From: Gluconacetobacter aggeris | GTDB lineage: Bacteria; Pseudomonadota; Alphaproteobacteria; Acetobacterales; Acetobacteraceae | DNA length: 64,000 nt | Direction: 5' to 3' | Assembly (NCBI RefSeq): GCF_014174395.1 | Contig: NZ_JABEQD010000004.1 | Coordinates: forward strand, 1-64,000 | Part shown: positions 23,859 through 33,325 of the stretch, piece after piece | Numbering within the stretch: the first letter of the stretch is position 1 | Layout: each line of letters opens with the position of its first letter | Translations under genes and position numbers: made by a program | The notes under the pieces: model-generated | Told to the model about the DNA's origin: nothing | Databases searched by the model: none | The model's input: only the letters and a program-made list of their open reading frames with translations

Positions 23859-25937
23859 TCACGGCAGCTTCGTGCCATCCGCTGCCCAGATGGCGAAGGC
23901 CTGAATCAGGGCGGCCTCCTTCAGCGCGTCGAAGCGGCCCGACGCGCCGCCATGGCCGGCTTCCATATTGATGCGCAGCATGATGGGGCGGGGAGAAAGG
24001 GTATGGTCCCGCAGGCGGGCCACCCATTTGGCCGGCTCCCAATAGGTCACGCGCGGGTCCGACAGGCCGCCGATGGCCAGGATGGCGGGGTAGGGGCGCG
24101 GGCCCACCTGTTCGTAGGCGGCGTAGCCGGCGATCAGGTCATAGGCTTCCGGGTCCTCCAGCGGATTGCCCCATTCCGGCCATTCCGGCGGTGTCAGGGG
24201 CAGGCTGGTGTCCGACATGGTGTTCAGTTCGTCCACGAAGGGTACCACCGCCACGATGCCGGCGAACAGGTCGGGGCGCATGTTGGCGATCGCGCCCATG
24301 ACCATGCCGCCGGCCGAGCGGCCGTCGCCGACGATCCGCCCGGCGCGGGTGAAGCCGGTGGCGACCAGATGTTCGGCGCAGGCGATGAAATCGGTGAAGC
24401 TGTTGGGCTTGTTGCGCCCGCGTCCGCCGAGGAACCAGTTCCAGCCTTTCTCCGACCCGCCCCGCACATGGGCGATGGCGTAGAACCAGCCCCGGTCCAC
24501 CAGGCTGAAGACACCGGTGGAGAAGGTGGGCTCGATCGCATGGCCATAGGAGCCATAGCCGTAGAGCAGCAGCGGGGCGGCGCTGTCCAGCGCCGTGTCG
24601 TGTCGCCCCAGCACGGTAATGGGGATTTCGGTGCCGTCGGGGGCGGTGGCGGTCAGGCGCCAGCTTCGATACTGCGCGGGATCATGGCCCGACGGGATCT
24701 CCTGGCTTTTCAGCAGGTGGCGGCTCCGGCTGTGCATGTCGTAGGCGTACCATTGCCGTGGCGTGGTCGGCGACTGGTAGACGTAGCGCAGTTCGGTCGT
24801 GTCGTATTCGTAGGAGCCCGAGAAGGACAGCACATAGGCGTCCTCGTCGGAGGAGAGCACATGGTCCACGCCGTCCGTGGGGCGGATCACCAGTGCCGTA
24901 TTGGCATCGCGGCGCTCGCGCCAGACCAGGTGGCCGGCGAAGGCGACGCAGTCGGTGATGTAGCGGCCGGGCTCGTGGGGCACCAGGTCGCGCCAGTTTT
25001 CCCGTGACAGGGCGGTGTCGGGCGTTTCCATCAGCTTGAAATCGACCGCGCCGTCGGCGTTGGTCAGGATCGCGAACCGGTCGCCCCAGTGGCTGAGCGT
25101 ATAGAGGACGCCGCTGCGGCGGGGCGCGACGCAGGCGGGTTCGGCCTCGGGGCGTGCGCCGGGGATCAGCCAGGATTCGGACGTGTCCTGGTTGCTGGCG
25201 GAGATGACGATCCACCGTCCGGAGCGGCTGGCCTCGACCCCGATGAAGAAGCCCGGATCGGATTCCTGATAGACCAGCACGTCCGCGTCGGAGCCGATGC
25301 GGCGGCGATAGATCCGCGTCGGACGGCCGTGCGCGTCGCGCCAGGTCCAGAACAGGTATTGCGCATCGGGCGAGAAGGCGAAATTGCCGCTGCAGCTTTC
25401 GATGGCCGGCCCGACCGGCGCGCCGCTGGCGATGTCGCGGATGATGACGCGATAGACTTCGGAGCCCTGATTGTCTTCCGCATGGGCGAACAGGCGGTGG
25501 TCGGGGCTGTGCGTCGCGGCGGCGACGGCGAAATAATCGTGGCCCTGTGCCGCGCGCTCGACATCGAGCAGGATGATCTCCTCATCCGGCCGCCCGGCCG
25601 GATGGCGGGCGTGGATGGGGTGCTGGGCGCCGGTATTGTAGCGCATGTAATAGCGCCAGGGGCCGTGCGGCAGGGCGGGATAGGTTTCGTCCTCGCGGAT
25701 GCGGCCGCGCATCTCGGCGACGATGGTGGCCTGCAAGGCCTCGGTCGGCGCCAGGATGGCGGCGGTATAGGCGTTTTCGGCCCGCAGGTGGGTGGCGATG
25801 TCCGCGCGCAGCAGGGATGGGTCGCGCAGCACGGCCTGCCAGTTCTCGTCCTTCATCCAGCCATATTCGTCCACGCGCACGCGGCCGAGCTGGGTGATCG
25901 TCTGGGGCTCCTTGCGGGCGACCGGGGCGGTGGTCAT
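23859..25937 (-). CDS. ptrB: Oligopeptidase B (protease II), S9A family
   Basis: 692 residues from ATG 25937, with GGAGAGAG just upstream. No signal peptide, so cytoplasmic. N-terminal beta-propeller and C-terminal hydrolase. Ser about 541 in GDGRSAGGMVMGA, Asp in LSDPRVTYWEPAKW and His in EAGHGGASGRF form the triad. The ending EAGHGGASGR and the RGGSEKGW region point to oligopeptidase B rather than prolyl oligopeptidase; such enzymes cut peptides after basic residues. Length is normal. Confidence 0.9.
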   Translation of the reverse strand: MTTAPVARKEPQTITQLGRVRVDEYGWMKDENWQAVLRDPSLLRADIATHLRAENAYTAAILAPTEALQATIVAEMRGRIREDETYPALPHGPWRYYMRYNTGAQHPIHARHPAGRPDEEIILLDVERAAQGHDYFAVAAATHSPDHRLFAHAEDNQGSEVYRVIIRDIASGAPVGPAIESCSGNFAFSPDAQYLFWTWRDAHGRPTRIYRRRIGSDADVLVYQESDPGFFIGVEASRSGRWIVISASNQDTSESWLIPGARPEAEPACVAPRRSGVLYTLSHWGDRFAILTNADGAVDFKLMETPDTALSRENWRDLVPHEPGRYITDCVAFAGHLVWRERRDANTALVIRPTDGVDHVLSSDEDAYVLSFSGSYEYDTTELRYVYQSPTTPRQWYAYDMHSRSRHLLKSQEIPSGHDPAQYRSWRLTATAPDGTEIPITVLGRHDTALDSAAPLLLYGYGSYGHAIEPTFSTGVFSLVDRGWFYAIAHVRGGSEKGWNWFLGGRGRNKPNSFTDFIACAEHLVATGFTRAGRIVGDGRSAGGMVMGAIANMRPDLFAGIVAVVPFVDELNTMSDTSLPLTPPEWPEWGNPLEDPEAYDLIAGYAAYEQVGPRPYPAILAIGGLSDPRVTYWEPAKWVARLRDHTLSPRPIMLRINMEAGHGGASGRFDALKEAALIQAFAIWAADGTKLP

Positions 25938-26128
25938 CGTCTCTCTCCATCGCTGTCCGACCGGAAGCCGGGACCAGCCGCGACCATACAAGACCGCCTG
26001 TGGAAGGGACAGAGGGGGACGCGACAGACGGGTGCATTGCCGCTGGCGGGCGTCGCGCGGGACCGTCAGAACCTGCCCGGAAATGTGGCCCGCCGGATCG
26101 CCACCAGCGCGCATGTCCAGGCAGGTTC

Positions 26129-26569
26129 TCAGAAAGCCTGGCAGTCGGCGCGGATGACCAGTCCGACGGATTGCTGCTGGAAGGCGCGGCGATACTCCGC
26201 GCGGATGGCGTCCAGTCTGACGGCGAGGTCCGGGGTATCGGCCTCGGCGGCAATCCAGACGATGCGCGATGGTTCGGAGGTGACCTGCTGGCTGGTCCGG
26301 TCCCGCCATTGGCCGCTGGCCTGGAACACGCTCAGCCCGTCGGGAAAGCGTGGCGTGACCGACCGGGCCAGGAAATCGTGCCATTGCGCATCGGTGACCG
26401 GGCTTCCGTCAGGGCGGGTCCGGCCGAACAGCAGCGAGATTTCGATCCCCGGCCGGGCGCCGAATCGCGCGCACGCCGGGGCGCCGGTCGCCAGCCTGTC
26501 AGGGGGTGCCGGCGCGCAGGCGGCCAGCGTGAGCGATGCCGCCAGAAGGCCTGCCGCCGCTGCCCGCAT
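26129..26569 (-). CDS. DUF3574 lipoprotein
   Basis: 146 residues. Signal peptide with lipobox LTLAAC, then the DUF3574 core: ISLLFGRTRPDG, VTDAQWHDFL, VTPRFPDGLSVFQASGQWRD and FQQQSVGLVIRADCQAF in outline. The fold resembles a small ferredoxin-like domain; function unknown. Its ATG shares one base with the stop of the NUDIX gene (TGATG), so the two are translationally coupled. Confidence 0.82.
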   Translation of the reverse strand: MRAAAAGLLAASLTLAACAPAPPDRLATGAPACARFGARPGIEISLLFGRTRPDGSPVTDAQWHDFLARSVTPRFPDGLSVFQASGQWRDRTSQQVTSEPSRIVWIAAEADTPDLAVRLDAIRAEYRRAFQQQSVGLVIRADCQAF

Positions 26570-27420
26570 CAGGCGAAGGCCGGATTGTCCAGCCCGGACA
26601 GTCCCGCGCGCAGGCGGTGCCCATCCGGACTGTCGGGATCGATCAGCCCGTGGCGGAGGAACAGGTCGATCAGCACCAGATTGACGTTGAACTTGAACGC
26701 GTCGCCTTCCCGCACGATCCGCCAGGCTTCATGCAGGGGCATCAGCGTGAAGAATTCGACCTCGCCATCGGTGGGGACGGGCTTGAAATCGGGCGGCAGG
26801 TCCAGCTCGTAGCAATGCAGCACGTCGCGGCGCAGCCCTTCGGGCCGCTCCATGGCGTAGCGGATGGTGGCCGTCGGCGTGGCGCGGGCGATGAGGGCGG
26901 GGGCGATGCCGGCTTCCTCGGCCGCCTCCTTTTCCAGCGCCTGGCGGGGCGTGTGGCCGGCGGGAATGCCGCCGGCGACCAGATGGTCCAGCTTGCCCGG
27001 GTCCAGGCGCTTGTTCATGGCGCGGCGGCCCACCCACAGATGCAGCCCGTCCGGGCGCCGGACCAGCCCGTTCATGTGCACGCCATGGGCGATCAGCCCG
27101 AACAGGGGCAGGGCGCCCCGGTCGATGCGTGCGATGGGCGGCCCCTCCGCGGTGGGGGCGACGTCGAACAGTTCGTGGTGGGAGCGGTAGACGCCGTCGG
27201 CGGCCAGCGCCTCGCCCAGCCCTTCCAGCCGGGTGGGGTCGTCCAGCACCAGCGCGCCGTCCTGCCGGTGCAGGCCGCGCCGTTCCAGCTCGGGCACCAG
27301 GGCGGGCGCGATCCAGCCGGCCCGGGCATTCCCAAGGCGGAAGGGGGTGCGGTCGCCGGGCAGGCGCGCGGTGTTGCAGGAATCGAGATGCCGGATGAAG
27401 GGGGCGGCGTCCGATGACAT
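26569..27420 (-). CDS. NUDIX hydrolase with N-terminal DUF4743-like domain
   Basis: 283 residues from ATG 27420. N-terminal domain of about 120 residues, then GLVRRPDGLHLWVGRRAMNKRLDPGKLDHLVAGG in outline and a NUDIX helix GGIPAGHTPRQALEKEAAEE. Compared with the consensus GX5EX7REUXEEXGU, the first Glu is His and the Arg is Lys, while the catalytic EAAEE glutamates stay. This layout is that of the fungal and proteobacterial proteins related to thiamine pyrophosphokinase-associated NUDIX enzymes. Substrate unknown. Coupled to the DUF3574 lipoprotein gene. Confidence 0.83.
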   Translation of the reverse strand: MSSDAAPFIRHLDSCNTARLPGDRTPFRLGNARAGWIAPALVPELERRGLHRQDGALVLDDPTRLEGLGEALAADGVYRSHHELFDVAPTAEGPPIARIDRGALPLFGLIAHGVHMNGLVRRPDGLHLWVGRRAMNKRLDPGKLDHLVAGGIPAGHTPRQALEKEAAEEAGIAPALIARATPTATIRYAMERPEGLRRDVLHCYELDLPPDFKPVPTDGEVEFFTLMPLHEAWRIVREGDAFKFNVNLVLIDLFLRHGLIDPDSPDGHRLRAGLSGLDNPAFA

Positions 27421-27547
27421 GCCGGTCTGCTCCTTGTGCGTGGGGATGGCATACCGGGTGGCAAAGAGTGTGACAATCCTGCCGCGCCAGCGGTGCGAGC
27501 GGGGCTGGCGGTTTGCAAATTCGTCCTCGCATGCCACATCCAGTGGC

Positions 27548-29428
27548 ATGACACCGCCCTCATCCTCCGCCCGGGCCGCGCTGGAGCGCCCCGTGCATGC
27601 GACCCTGCGCGCCCTGCTGCCTTATCTCTGGCCTCGTCACGATTTCGGCACCCGTGCGCGGGTGGTGGGCGCCTGCCTGCTGCTGGTCGCCGCCAAGATC
27701 GCGACGATCGCCGTGCCTTATGTCTACAGCCTGGTGGTCGATGCGCTGCATCGTTCCCCCGGCGGCGCGGATGGTTCCGGCGGCATGAATGAAATGACGG
27801 TGCCGATGGCGCTGATCGTGGGATACGGGACGCTGCGGCTGATGTCGGCGGGGATGGGGGAGTGGCGCGATGCGCTGTTCGCCCCGGTGCGCTTTCATAT
27901 CAGCAGCGTGGCGGCGGTGCGCAGTTTCCGCCACATGCATGCGCTGTCGCTGCGCTTTCACCTCGACCGCCAGTCTGGCGGCGTGACGCGGGCGATCGCG
28001 CGGGGAACCGAGGCGATCGAGACCATCCTGCGGGTGGGCGTGTTCAACATCGTGCCGACGCTGATCGAGGCGCTGATGGTGATTGTGGTGATCTGGCGCC
28101 TGTTCGACTGGCGCTATGCGGCGATCATGCTGCTGGCTGTCGTCGCCTATGTCGCCTTCACGATCAGCTTCACCTCCTGGCGGATCGGCATTCGCCGCGA
28201 GATGAACGAGATCAACAGCGAGGCGAGCTGGAAGGCGCTGGACAGTCTGCTGAACTACGAGACGGTCAAGTATTTCGGCAATGAGGAGCATGAGAGCCGC
28301 CGGTATGAAGAGACGCAGAGCCGCTACGAACGCGCGGCGGTCAAGACCCAGCTTTCGCTCAACGGGCTGAATTTCGGCCAGGCGGCGATCATCGCCGTGA
28401 CGCTGACGGTGGTGATGCTGCTGGCGGCGCATGATGTGGGGCAGGGGCGCCTGACGGTGGGGCGGTTCGTGCTGGTCAACACCTATCTGATGCAGCTCTA
28501 CCTGCCGCTCAATTTCCTCGGCAGCATCTATTCGTCGCTGCGTACCTCGCTGGTGGATCTGGAGCAGATGTTCCGGCTGATGGAGGAGGCGCCCGACGTG
28601 AAGGACCGGCCGGATGCCATCGGCCTGCCGGCGCGGCTGGACGAGGCGCCGGCGGCGGCGATCCGCTTCGAGCATGTGCGGTTCGGCTATCGGGCCGATC
28701 GCGAGATCCTGCACGATGTCAGCTTCAGCGTGCCGGCCGGCGGGCGGGTGGCCATTGTCGGCCCGACCGGGGCTGGCAAATCGACCATCAGCCGGCTGCT
28801 GTTCCGCTTCTATGACGTGACGTCGGGGCGGGTCGTGGTCGACGGGCATGACGTGCGCGACTATCACCAGGCCGCGCTGCGGGCCGCGATCGGCGTGGTG
28901 CCGCAGGATACGGTGCTGTTCAACGACACGATCGGCTACAATATCGCCTATGGCCGGCGCGGGGCGTCGCAGGACGAGATCGAGCATGCGGCGCGGCTGG
29001 CGCAGATCCATGATTTCATCGTCAGCCTGCCGGACGGCTATGCGACCCGGGTGGGCGAGCGGGGGCTGAAACTGTCGGGCGGCGAGAAGCAGCGCGTGGC
29101 CATTGCCCGGACCATCCTGAAGAATCCGCGCATCCTGATCCTGGACGAGGCCACCAGCGCGCTGGACACCCATACCGAGCAGGAGATCCAGGTGGCGCTG
29201 CGCACGGTTTCGGCGGAGCGGACGACCGTGATCATCGCCCATCGGCTCTCCACCGTGATCGACGCGGATGAAATCCTTGTGATGGGGGATGGCGTGATCA
29301 AGGAGCGCGGCACCCATCGCAGCCTGCTGGCCCGCGACGGACTCTATGCCGGCATGTGGGCCGCCCAGGCCGAGGAGCGTGGCGAGGATGCCGGCCACGC
29401 GGCGGTGGGGGCTGGTCTTCCGGCCTGA
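27548..29428 (+). CDS. Atm1/HMT1-type ABC exporter (fused membrane and ATPase domains)
   Basis: 626 residues from ATG 27548. Six-helix membrane domain (about 40-340) with the segment YETVKYFGNEEHE characteristic of the ATM1 branch. The nucleotide-binding domain has Walker A GPTGAGKST (Lys about 411), signature LSGGEKQRVAIAR, Walker B ILILDEATSALD and H-loop IIAHRLST. In alphaproteobacteria and mitochondria such homodimers export glutathione-linked sulfur or metal species that support iron-sulfur and metal homeostasis. Divergent from the NUDIX gene with a 127-base gap. Confidence 0.92.
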   Translation: MTPPSSSARAALERPVHATLRALLPYLWPRHDFGTRARVVGACLLLVAAKIATIAVPYVYSLVVDALHRSPGGADGSGGMNEMTVPMALIVGYGTLRLMSAGMGEWRDALFAPVRFHISSVAAVRSFRHMHALSLRFHLDRQSGGVTRAIARGTEAIETILRVGVFNIVPTLIEALMVIVVIWRLFDWRYAAIMLLAVVAYVAFTISFTSWRIGIRREMNEINSEASWKALDSLLNYETVKYFGNEEHESRRYEETQSRYERAAVKTQLSLNGLNFGQAAIIAVTLTVVMLLAAHDVGQGRLTVGRFVLVNTYLMQLYLPLNFLGSIYSSLRTSLVDLEQMFRLMEEAPDVKDRPDAIGLPARLDEAPAAAIRFEHVRFGYRADREILHDVSFSVPAGGRVAIVGPTGAGKSTISRLLFRFYDVTSGRVVVDGHDVRDYHQAALRAAIGVVPQDTVLFNDTIGYNIAYGRRGASQDEIEHAARLAQIHDFIVSLPDGYATRVGERGLKLSGGEKQRVAIARTILKNPRILILDEATSALDTHTEQEIQVALRTVSAERTTVIIAHRLSTVIDADEILVMGDGVIKERGTHRSLLARDGLYAGMWAAQAEERGEDAGHAAVGAGLPA

Positions 29429-29514
29429 ACGGGGGCACGGTGCGGCCCGGCCGCGTCCCCCGGGGCGCAGTGACAGGCGCGGCTTGAGACGCGCATGACG
29501 AGGGAGAGGATGAG

Positions 29515-29796
29515 ATGGCGGAGACGGACGGCGAAGGACCCGCGCTGGGCCAGGACGGATCGGTGCCCGAGGAACTGAGCCATTGCGGGGCGGTGGTCGA
29601 CAAGGCCATCGAATACATGCTGGGCGAGAAGCTGCCGCCGATCGCCATCGCGTCGGCGCTGCTGGGCGGCTCGCTGGGCCTGCTGTCGCGCACCATGGAC
29701 CAGGGGACGATGCTGGCGATGCTGGAAAACGCCATCCACAGCGTGCGTTCCGGCGACCTGCACCCCGACCGTGACAAGGTCGCGCGCCCCGAGTAA
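29515..29796 (+). CDS. Small conserved-looking protein of unknown function
   Basis: 93 residues with a good ribosome site (GGGAGAGGATGAG upstream). Acidic N-terminus, then a helical segment CGAVVDKAIEYMLGEKLPP, a small hydrophobic stretch IAIASALLGGSLGLLSR that is too short and polar to be a sure membrane anchor, and MLENAIHSVRSG. I do not recognise a family. Codon use is like the neighbours. Located between the Atm1-type exporter and rpmB; no function assigned. Confidence 0.65.
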   Translation: MAETDGEGPALGQDGSVPEELSHCGAVVDKAIEYMLGEKLPPIAIASALLGGSLGLLSRTMDQGTMLAMLENAIHSVRSGDLHPDRDKVARPE

Positions 29797-29947
29797 GGGG
29801 AAGGGCCGGAAGGGGATTCGGGCGAAAACGCCACGAATCGTGCCTTTCGGCTTGACTGGGCGCGGTACCTTGGCCATAAGCCGCGCCTAATCTTGACGAT
29901 CGTTGCCGGGCATTATGCCTCGGCCCCAGTTATCCGAGGATGATACC

Positions 29948-30250
29948 ATGTCTCGCCGTTGCCAGATCACGGGCAAGGGCGTGCTGACGGGAAATAACGT
30001 CAGCCACGCCAACAACAAGAGCCGCCGCCGCTACCTGCCGAACCTGCAGGAGACGTCCCTGCTGTCCGATATCCTGGGCAGCGCGGTGCGCCTGCGCCTG
30101 AGCACCAACGGCATCCGCACGGTCGAGCATAACGGTGGCCTGGACGCGTTCCTGCTGTCGACGCCGAACCGCAAGCTGCCCGTCGAGGCGCAGGCGCTGA
30201 AGCGCCGCATCCTGCGTGCCCAGGAAAAGAAGGCCGCGACGGCAGCCTGA
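29948..30250 (+). CDS. rpmB: 50S ribosomal protein L28
   Basis: 100 residues from ATG 29948: [20 protein letters not shown] is the L28 start, followed by [13 protein letters not shown]. The C-terminal half ([20 protein letters not shown]) is the longer alphaproteobacterial type. The CxxC zinc pair of other L28 proteins is absent; a single Cys remains. Confidence 0.96.
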   Translation: MSRRCQITGKGVLTGNNVSHANNKSRRRYLPNLQETSLLSDILGSAVRLRLSTNGIRTVEHNGGLDAFLLSTPNRKLPVEAQALKRRILRAQEKKAATAA

Positions 30251-30262
30251 AGGTCCTGTGCC

Positions 30263-30294
30263 GGTCCGGCCGGGTTTTTCGGTCGGGCCGGGCT
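30263..30294 (+). terminator. Hairpin after rpmB
   Basis: GGTCCGGCC (30263-30271) pairs with GGCCGGGCT (30286-30294), two of nine pairs being G-T, around a loop containing TTTTTC. It lies 13 bases after the rpmB stop. The remaining 158 bases before fusA hold another small hairpin (CCTGAC-GCAT-GTCAGG at 30309-30324) and no gene. Confidence 0.5.
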
Positions 30295-30452
30295 TGCATG
30301 TCTCAGGTGCCTGACGCATGTCAGGGCCATCTGTCTATTCAGCCGGTCCGCATCTTCCTCGACCCCGGTGATGGGGTGGGGGGCTTCCGGCTCCGACAGG
30401 CGCGAGGGGAAAGGTTCCGTTCGCGCCTGAATTGTTTTGTGGAGGTTCCCCC

Positions 30453-32540
30453 GTGTCTGAAAAGTCCGATCTTTCACTGATCCGTAATATCGGCATCACC
30501 GCGCATATCGATGCCGGCAAGACCACGACCACCGAGCGGATCCTGTATTACACCGGCGTGTCGCACAAGATCGGTGAAGTCCACGAGGGCAACACCACGA
30601 CCGACTATATGGACCAGGAGCGTGAGCGCGGCATCACGATCACCTCGGCCGCCGTGACCTGCGAGTGGAACGACCACCGCATCAACATCATCGACACCCC
30701 GGGCCACATCGACTTCAACATCGAGGTGAACCGCTCGCTGCGCGTGCTCGACGGTGCGGTGTTCATCATCGAGGGCGTGGCCGGCGTGCAGCCGCAGTCC
30801 GAGACGAACTGGCGCCTGGCCGACCGCTACAACGTGCCGCGCATCATCTTCATCAACAAGCTGGACCGCACCGGCGCCGACTTCTACCGCGCGTTCGACA
30901 CGCTGAAGGAGAAGCTGGACATCGTCGCGATCCCGCTGCAGTTGCCGATCGGGACCGAGGAAAACTTCATCGGTGTCGTCGACCTGGTCGAGATGCGTGC
31001 GATCATCTGGGAAGGCGGCGAGCTGGGGGCGAAGTTCCATTATGCCGAGATCCCGGCCGAGTTGAAGGAAAAGGCCGACGAGGCCCGCCAGGAGCTGCTG
31101 GACACGGCGCTGGCCGTCGACAACGCGGCGATGGAAGAATATTTCGAGAAGGGTGAAGTCGACGTCGCCACCCTGAAGCGCTGCATCAAGAAGGGCACGA
31201 TCTCTGGCGAATTCCGCCCCGTGCTGTGCGGCACGGCCTTCAAGAACAAGGGCGTGCAGCCGCTGCTGGACGCGGTGATCGACTACCTGCCGGCGCCGGA
31301 CGACGTCGAGGGCATTCGTATCGCGCCGCCCGAGGGTGAGGATGTCGACGAGAACGCGCTGCCGATCATCCCGGTCGATCCGGACGGCAAGTTCGCCGGC
31401 CTGGCGTTCAAGATCATCAACGACAAGTACGGCACCCTGACCTTCGTGCGCGTCTATCGTGGCGTGCTGCGTTCGGGCGACAGCGTCCTGAACACCACGA
31501 AGGACCACAAGGAGCGTATCGGCCGTATCTTCCAGATGCACGCCGACAAGCGTCAGGAAGTGAAGGAAGTCCACGCCGGTGATATCGCCGCGTTCGTGGG
31601 CCTGAAGGACACGCAGACGGGTGACACGCTGGCCGACCCGGCCGATCCGGTGGTGCTGGAGCGCATGAGCTTCCCGGTGCCGGTGATCGACATTTCGGTC
31701 GAGCCGAAGACGAAGGACGGGGTCGAGAAGATGACCCTGGCGCTGCAGAAGCTGGCGGGTGAAGATCCCTCGCTGCGTCTGAAGACCGACCAGGAAACCG
31801 GCCAGACCATCCTGTCGGGCATGGGCGAGCTGCATCTGGACATCATCATCGACCGCCTGCGCCGCGAATATGGCGTGGACGCGAATATCGGCGCGCCGCA
31901 GGTGGCCTATCGCGAGACGATCACCCAGACGCATGTCGAGACCTACACCCACAAGAAGCAGTCGGGTGGTTCGGGCCAGTTCGCCGAAGTGAAGATCGAG
32001 TTCGCGCCGCTGGAGCGGAACGAGGAGATCCAGTTCGAGAACAAGGTCGTCGGCGGCACCGTGCCGAAGGAATATATTCCGGCGGTCGAAAAGGGCATCC
32101 GCATGCAGTCCAGCACGGGCGTGCTGGCGGGCTTCCCGACCGTGGACTTCAAGTTCACGCTGCTGGACGGCAAGTACCATGACGTCGACTCCTCGGCGCT
32201 GGCGTTCGAAATCGCCGCCAAGGCCTGCTTCCGCGAAGGCATGAAGAAGGCCGGCCCGGTGATCCTGGAGCCGATCATGGATGTCGAGATCACGACGCCG
32301 AACGACCATGTCGGCGACGTGGTGGGCGACCTGAACCGTCGTCGCGGCATGATCCAGAATCAGGAGAGCTCGGGCTCGACCGTCATGGTCCGCGCGCTGG
32401 TGCCGCTGAAGGAAATGTTCGGCTACATCTCGCACCTGCGTTCGATCACGAAGGGCCGTGCGTCCTTCACGATGCAGTTCCATCACTACGACCCGGTGCC
32501 GCGCAACGTGGCCGAAGAGATCGTGGCCAAGTCGGCCTGA
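30453..32540 (+). CDS. fusA: Elongation factor G
   Basis: 695 residues from GTG 30453, with GGAGG eight bases upstream (an in-frame TTG at 30432 has no such site). GTPase motifs AHIDAGKT (residues 17-24), DTPGHIDF and NKLDRTG; the switch region [11 protein letters not shown] and the C-terminal domains are complete. EF-G moves tRNAs and mRNA through the ribosome. The gene is separated from the str operon genes (rpsL, rpsG, tuf), none of which are near here, so this may be a stand-alone or additional fusA copy. Confidence 0.95.
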   Translation: MSEKSDLSLIRNIGITAHIDAGKTTTTERILYYTGVSHKIGEVHEGNTTTDYMDQERERGITITSAAVTCEWNDHRINIIDTPGHIDFNIEVNRSLRVLDGAVFIIEGVAGVQPQSETNWRLADRYNVPRIIFINKLDRTGADFYRAFDTLKEKLDIVAIPLQLPIGTEENFIGVVDLVEMRAIIWEGGELGAKFHYAEIPAELKEKADEARQELLDTALAVDNAAMEEYFEKGEVDVATLKRCIKKGTISGEFRPVLCGTAFKNKGVQPLLDAVIDYLPAPDDVEGIRIAPPEGEDVDENALPIIPVDPDGKFAGLAFKIINDKYGTLTFVRVYRGVLRSGDSVLNTTKDHKERIGRIFQMHADKRQEVKEVHAGDIAAFVGLKDTQTGDTLADPADPVVLERMSFPVPVIDISVEPKTKDGVEKMTLALQKLAGEDPSLRLKTDQETGQTILSGMGELHLDIIIDRLRREYGVDANIGAPQVAYRETITQTHVETYTHKKQSGGSGQFAEVKIEFAPLERNEEIQFENKVVGGTVPKEYIPAVEKGIRMQSSTGVLAGFPTVDFKFTLLDGKYHDVDSSALAFEIAAKACFREGMKKAGPVILEPIMDVEITTPNDHVGDVVGDLNRRRGMIQNQESSGSTVMVRALVPLKEMFGYISHLRSITKGRASFTMQFHHYDPVPRNVAEEIVAKSA

Positions 32541-32596
32541 TTTCGACCGGATTGGACGAATGGCCGCCCCGCAAGGGGCGGCCCGGATTGCCGACG

Positions 32597-32628
32597 AACC
32601 CCGCCCATGTGGCGGGGTTTGTTGTTTT
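32597..32628 (+). terminator. Rho-independent terminator of fusA
   Basis: AACCCCGCC (32597-32605), loop CATGT, GGCGGGGTT (32611-32619), then TGTTGTTTT. A second hairpin with a GCAA tetraloop (GGCCGCCCC/GGGGCGGCC, 32562-32583) lies just before it. Both are also downstream of the convergent gene at 32689. Confidence 0.85.
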
Positions 32629-32688
32629 GGGGGCATTGGCTGCCGGAAGAACGGGCCGGGTCATGTTCTCCGACGATATAAAGACAAA

Positions 32689-33126
32689 TCAGACAATGTA
32701 TTCGATGTGATCCTTCAGGGCGCTGTCCGGCGTTTTTGTGAGATCTTTTCTGATGACCCCGATGATCTTCGCCTTCGTCTCCGGTTTCAGGTGGCTGGTG
32801 ATGCTGGCATTGCTGTGCGATGGGGCGATGACCAGAAGCTTTTCATAGGCCTGATCCCATTCGTTGATCTGTCTGGCGACAAACTTCCCGAAGGACTCCA
32901 TTTCCAGCCTGTGGCGGTCATGGTGTGGATTGAGGGCATGATGGGCGGTCGAACCGGTGTGGTACGTGGCCCCCGGTGCGTCATCGCCCAGGTCGGACGT
33001 TCGCTGATGGGCGGTGAGCGCATCGAAGGATGCGACGGTATGCAGAGCATGATTTTCGGCCGGTTGCACGAAACGGGCATGCTCCCCATCCGCGATGACG
33101 ATAAGAGTACCATGCCTGGCGGTCAT
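32689..33126 (-). CDS. Host attachment family protein (PF10116-like)
   Basis: 145 residues, cytoplasmic. TLIVIADGEHARFV at the N-terminus, a histidine-rich loop (about 55-72), then SFGKFVARQINEWDQAYEKLLVIAPS and a C-terminal GVIRKDLTKTPDSALKDHIEYI in outline. This is the family annotated as protein required for attachment to host cells, related to archaeal peptide-release-factor-like (baeRF) folds. The real biochemical role is not established. First of the stress-type cluster; it points away from the site-2 protease gene. Confidence 0.8.
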   Translation of the reverse strand: MTARHGTLIVIADGEHARFVQPAENHALHTVASFDALTAHQRTSDLGDDAPGATYHTGSTAHHALNPHHDRHRLEMESFGKFVARQINEWDQAYEKLLVIAPSHSNASITSHLKPETKAKIIGVIRKDLTKTPDSALKDHIEYIV

Positions 33127-33325
33127 TTTCTTCGATCCTCATGAAAGCGGGCCCGTGCCCTGCGAGACATGCGGACAGGCGGGTGGGGGAACAATAGGCC
33201 TCCGGACTCTGTGATGGCGGGTCGGGGGGATGTGTCGGCCCCATGCGCGGCCCCCCGGCGAACTTATGCCGCGCGCCCGTGTTAACCCTGCGCGTGCGGC
33301 ACGCGTCGCGCATCGAGGGCATGGT

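Noticed and set aside
22510-24000. Genomic island integrated at tRNA-Pro
   Set aside because: No integrase and no repeat of the tRNA 3' end downstream; the following genes look like normal chromosome.
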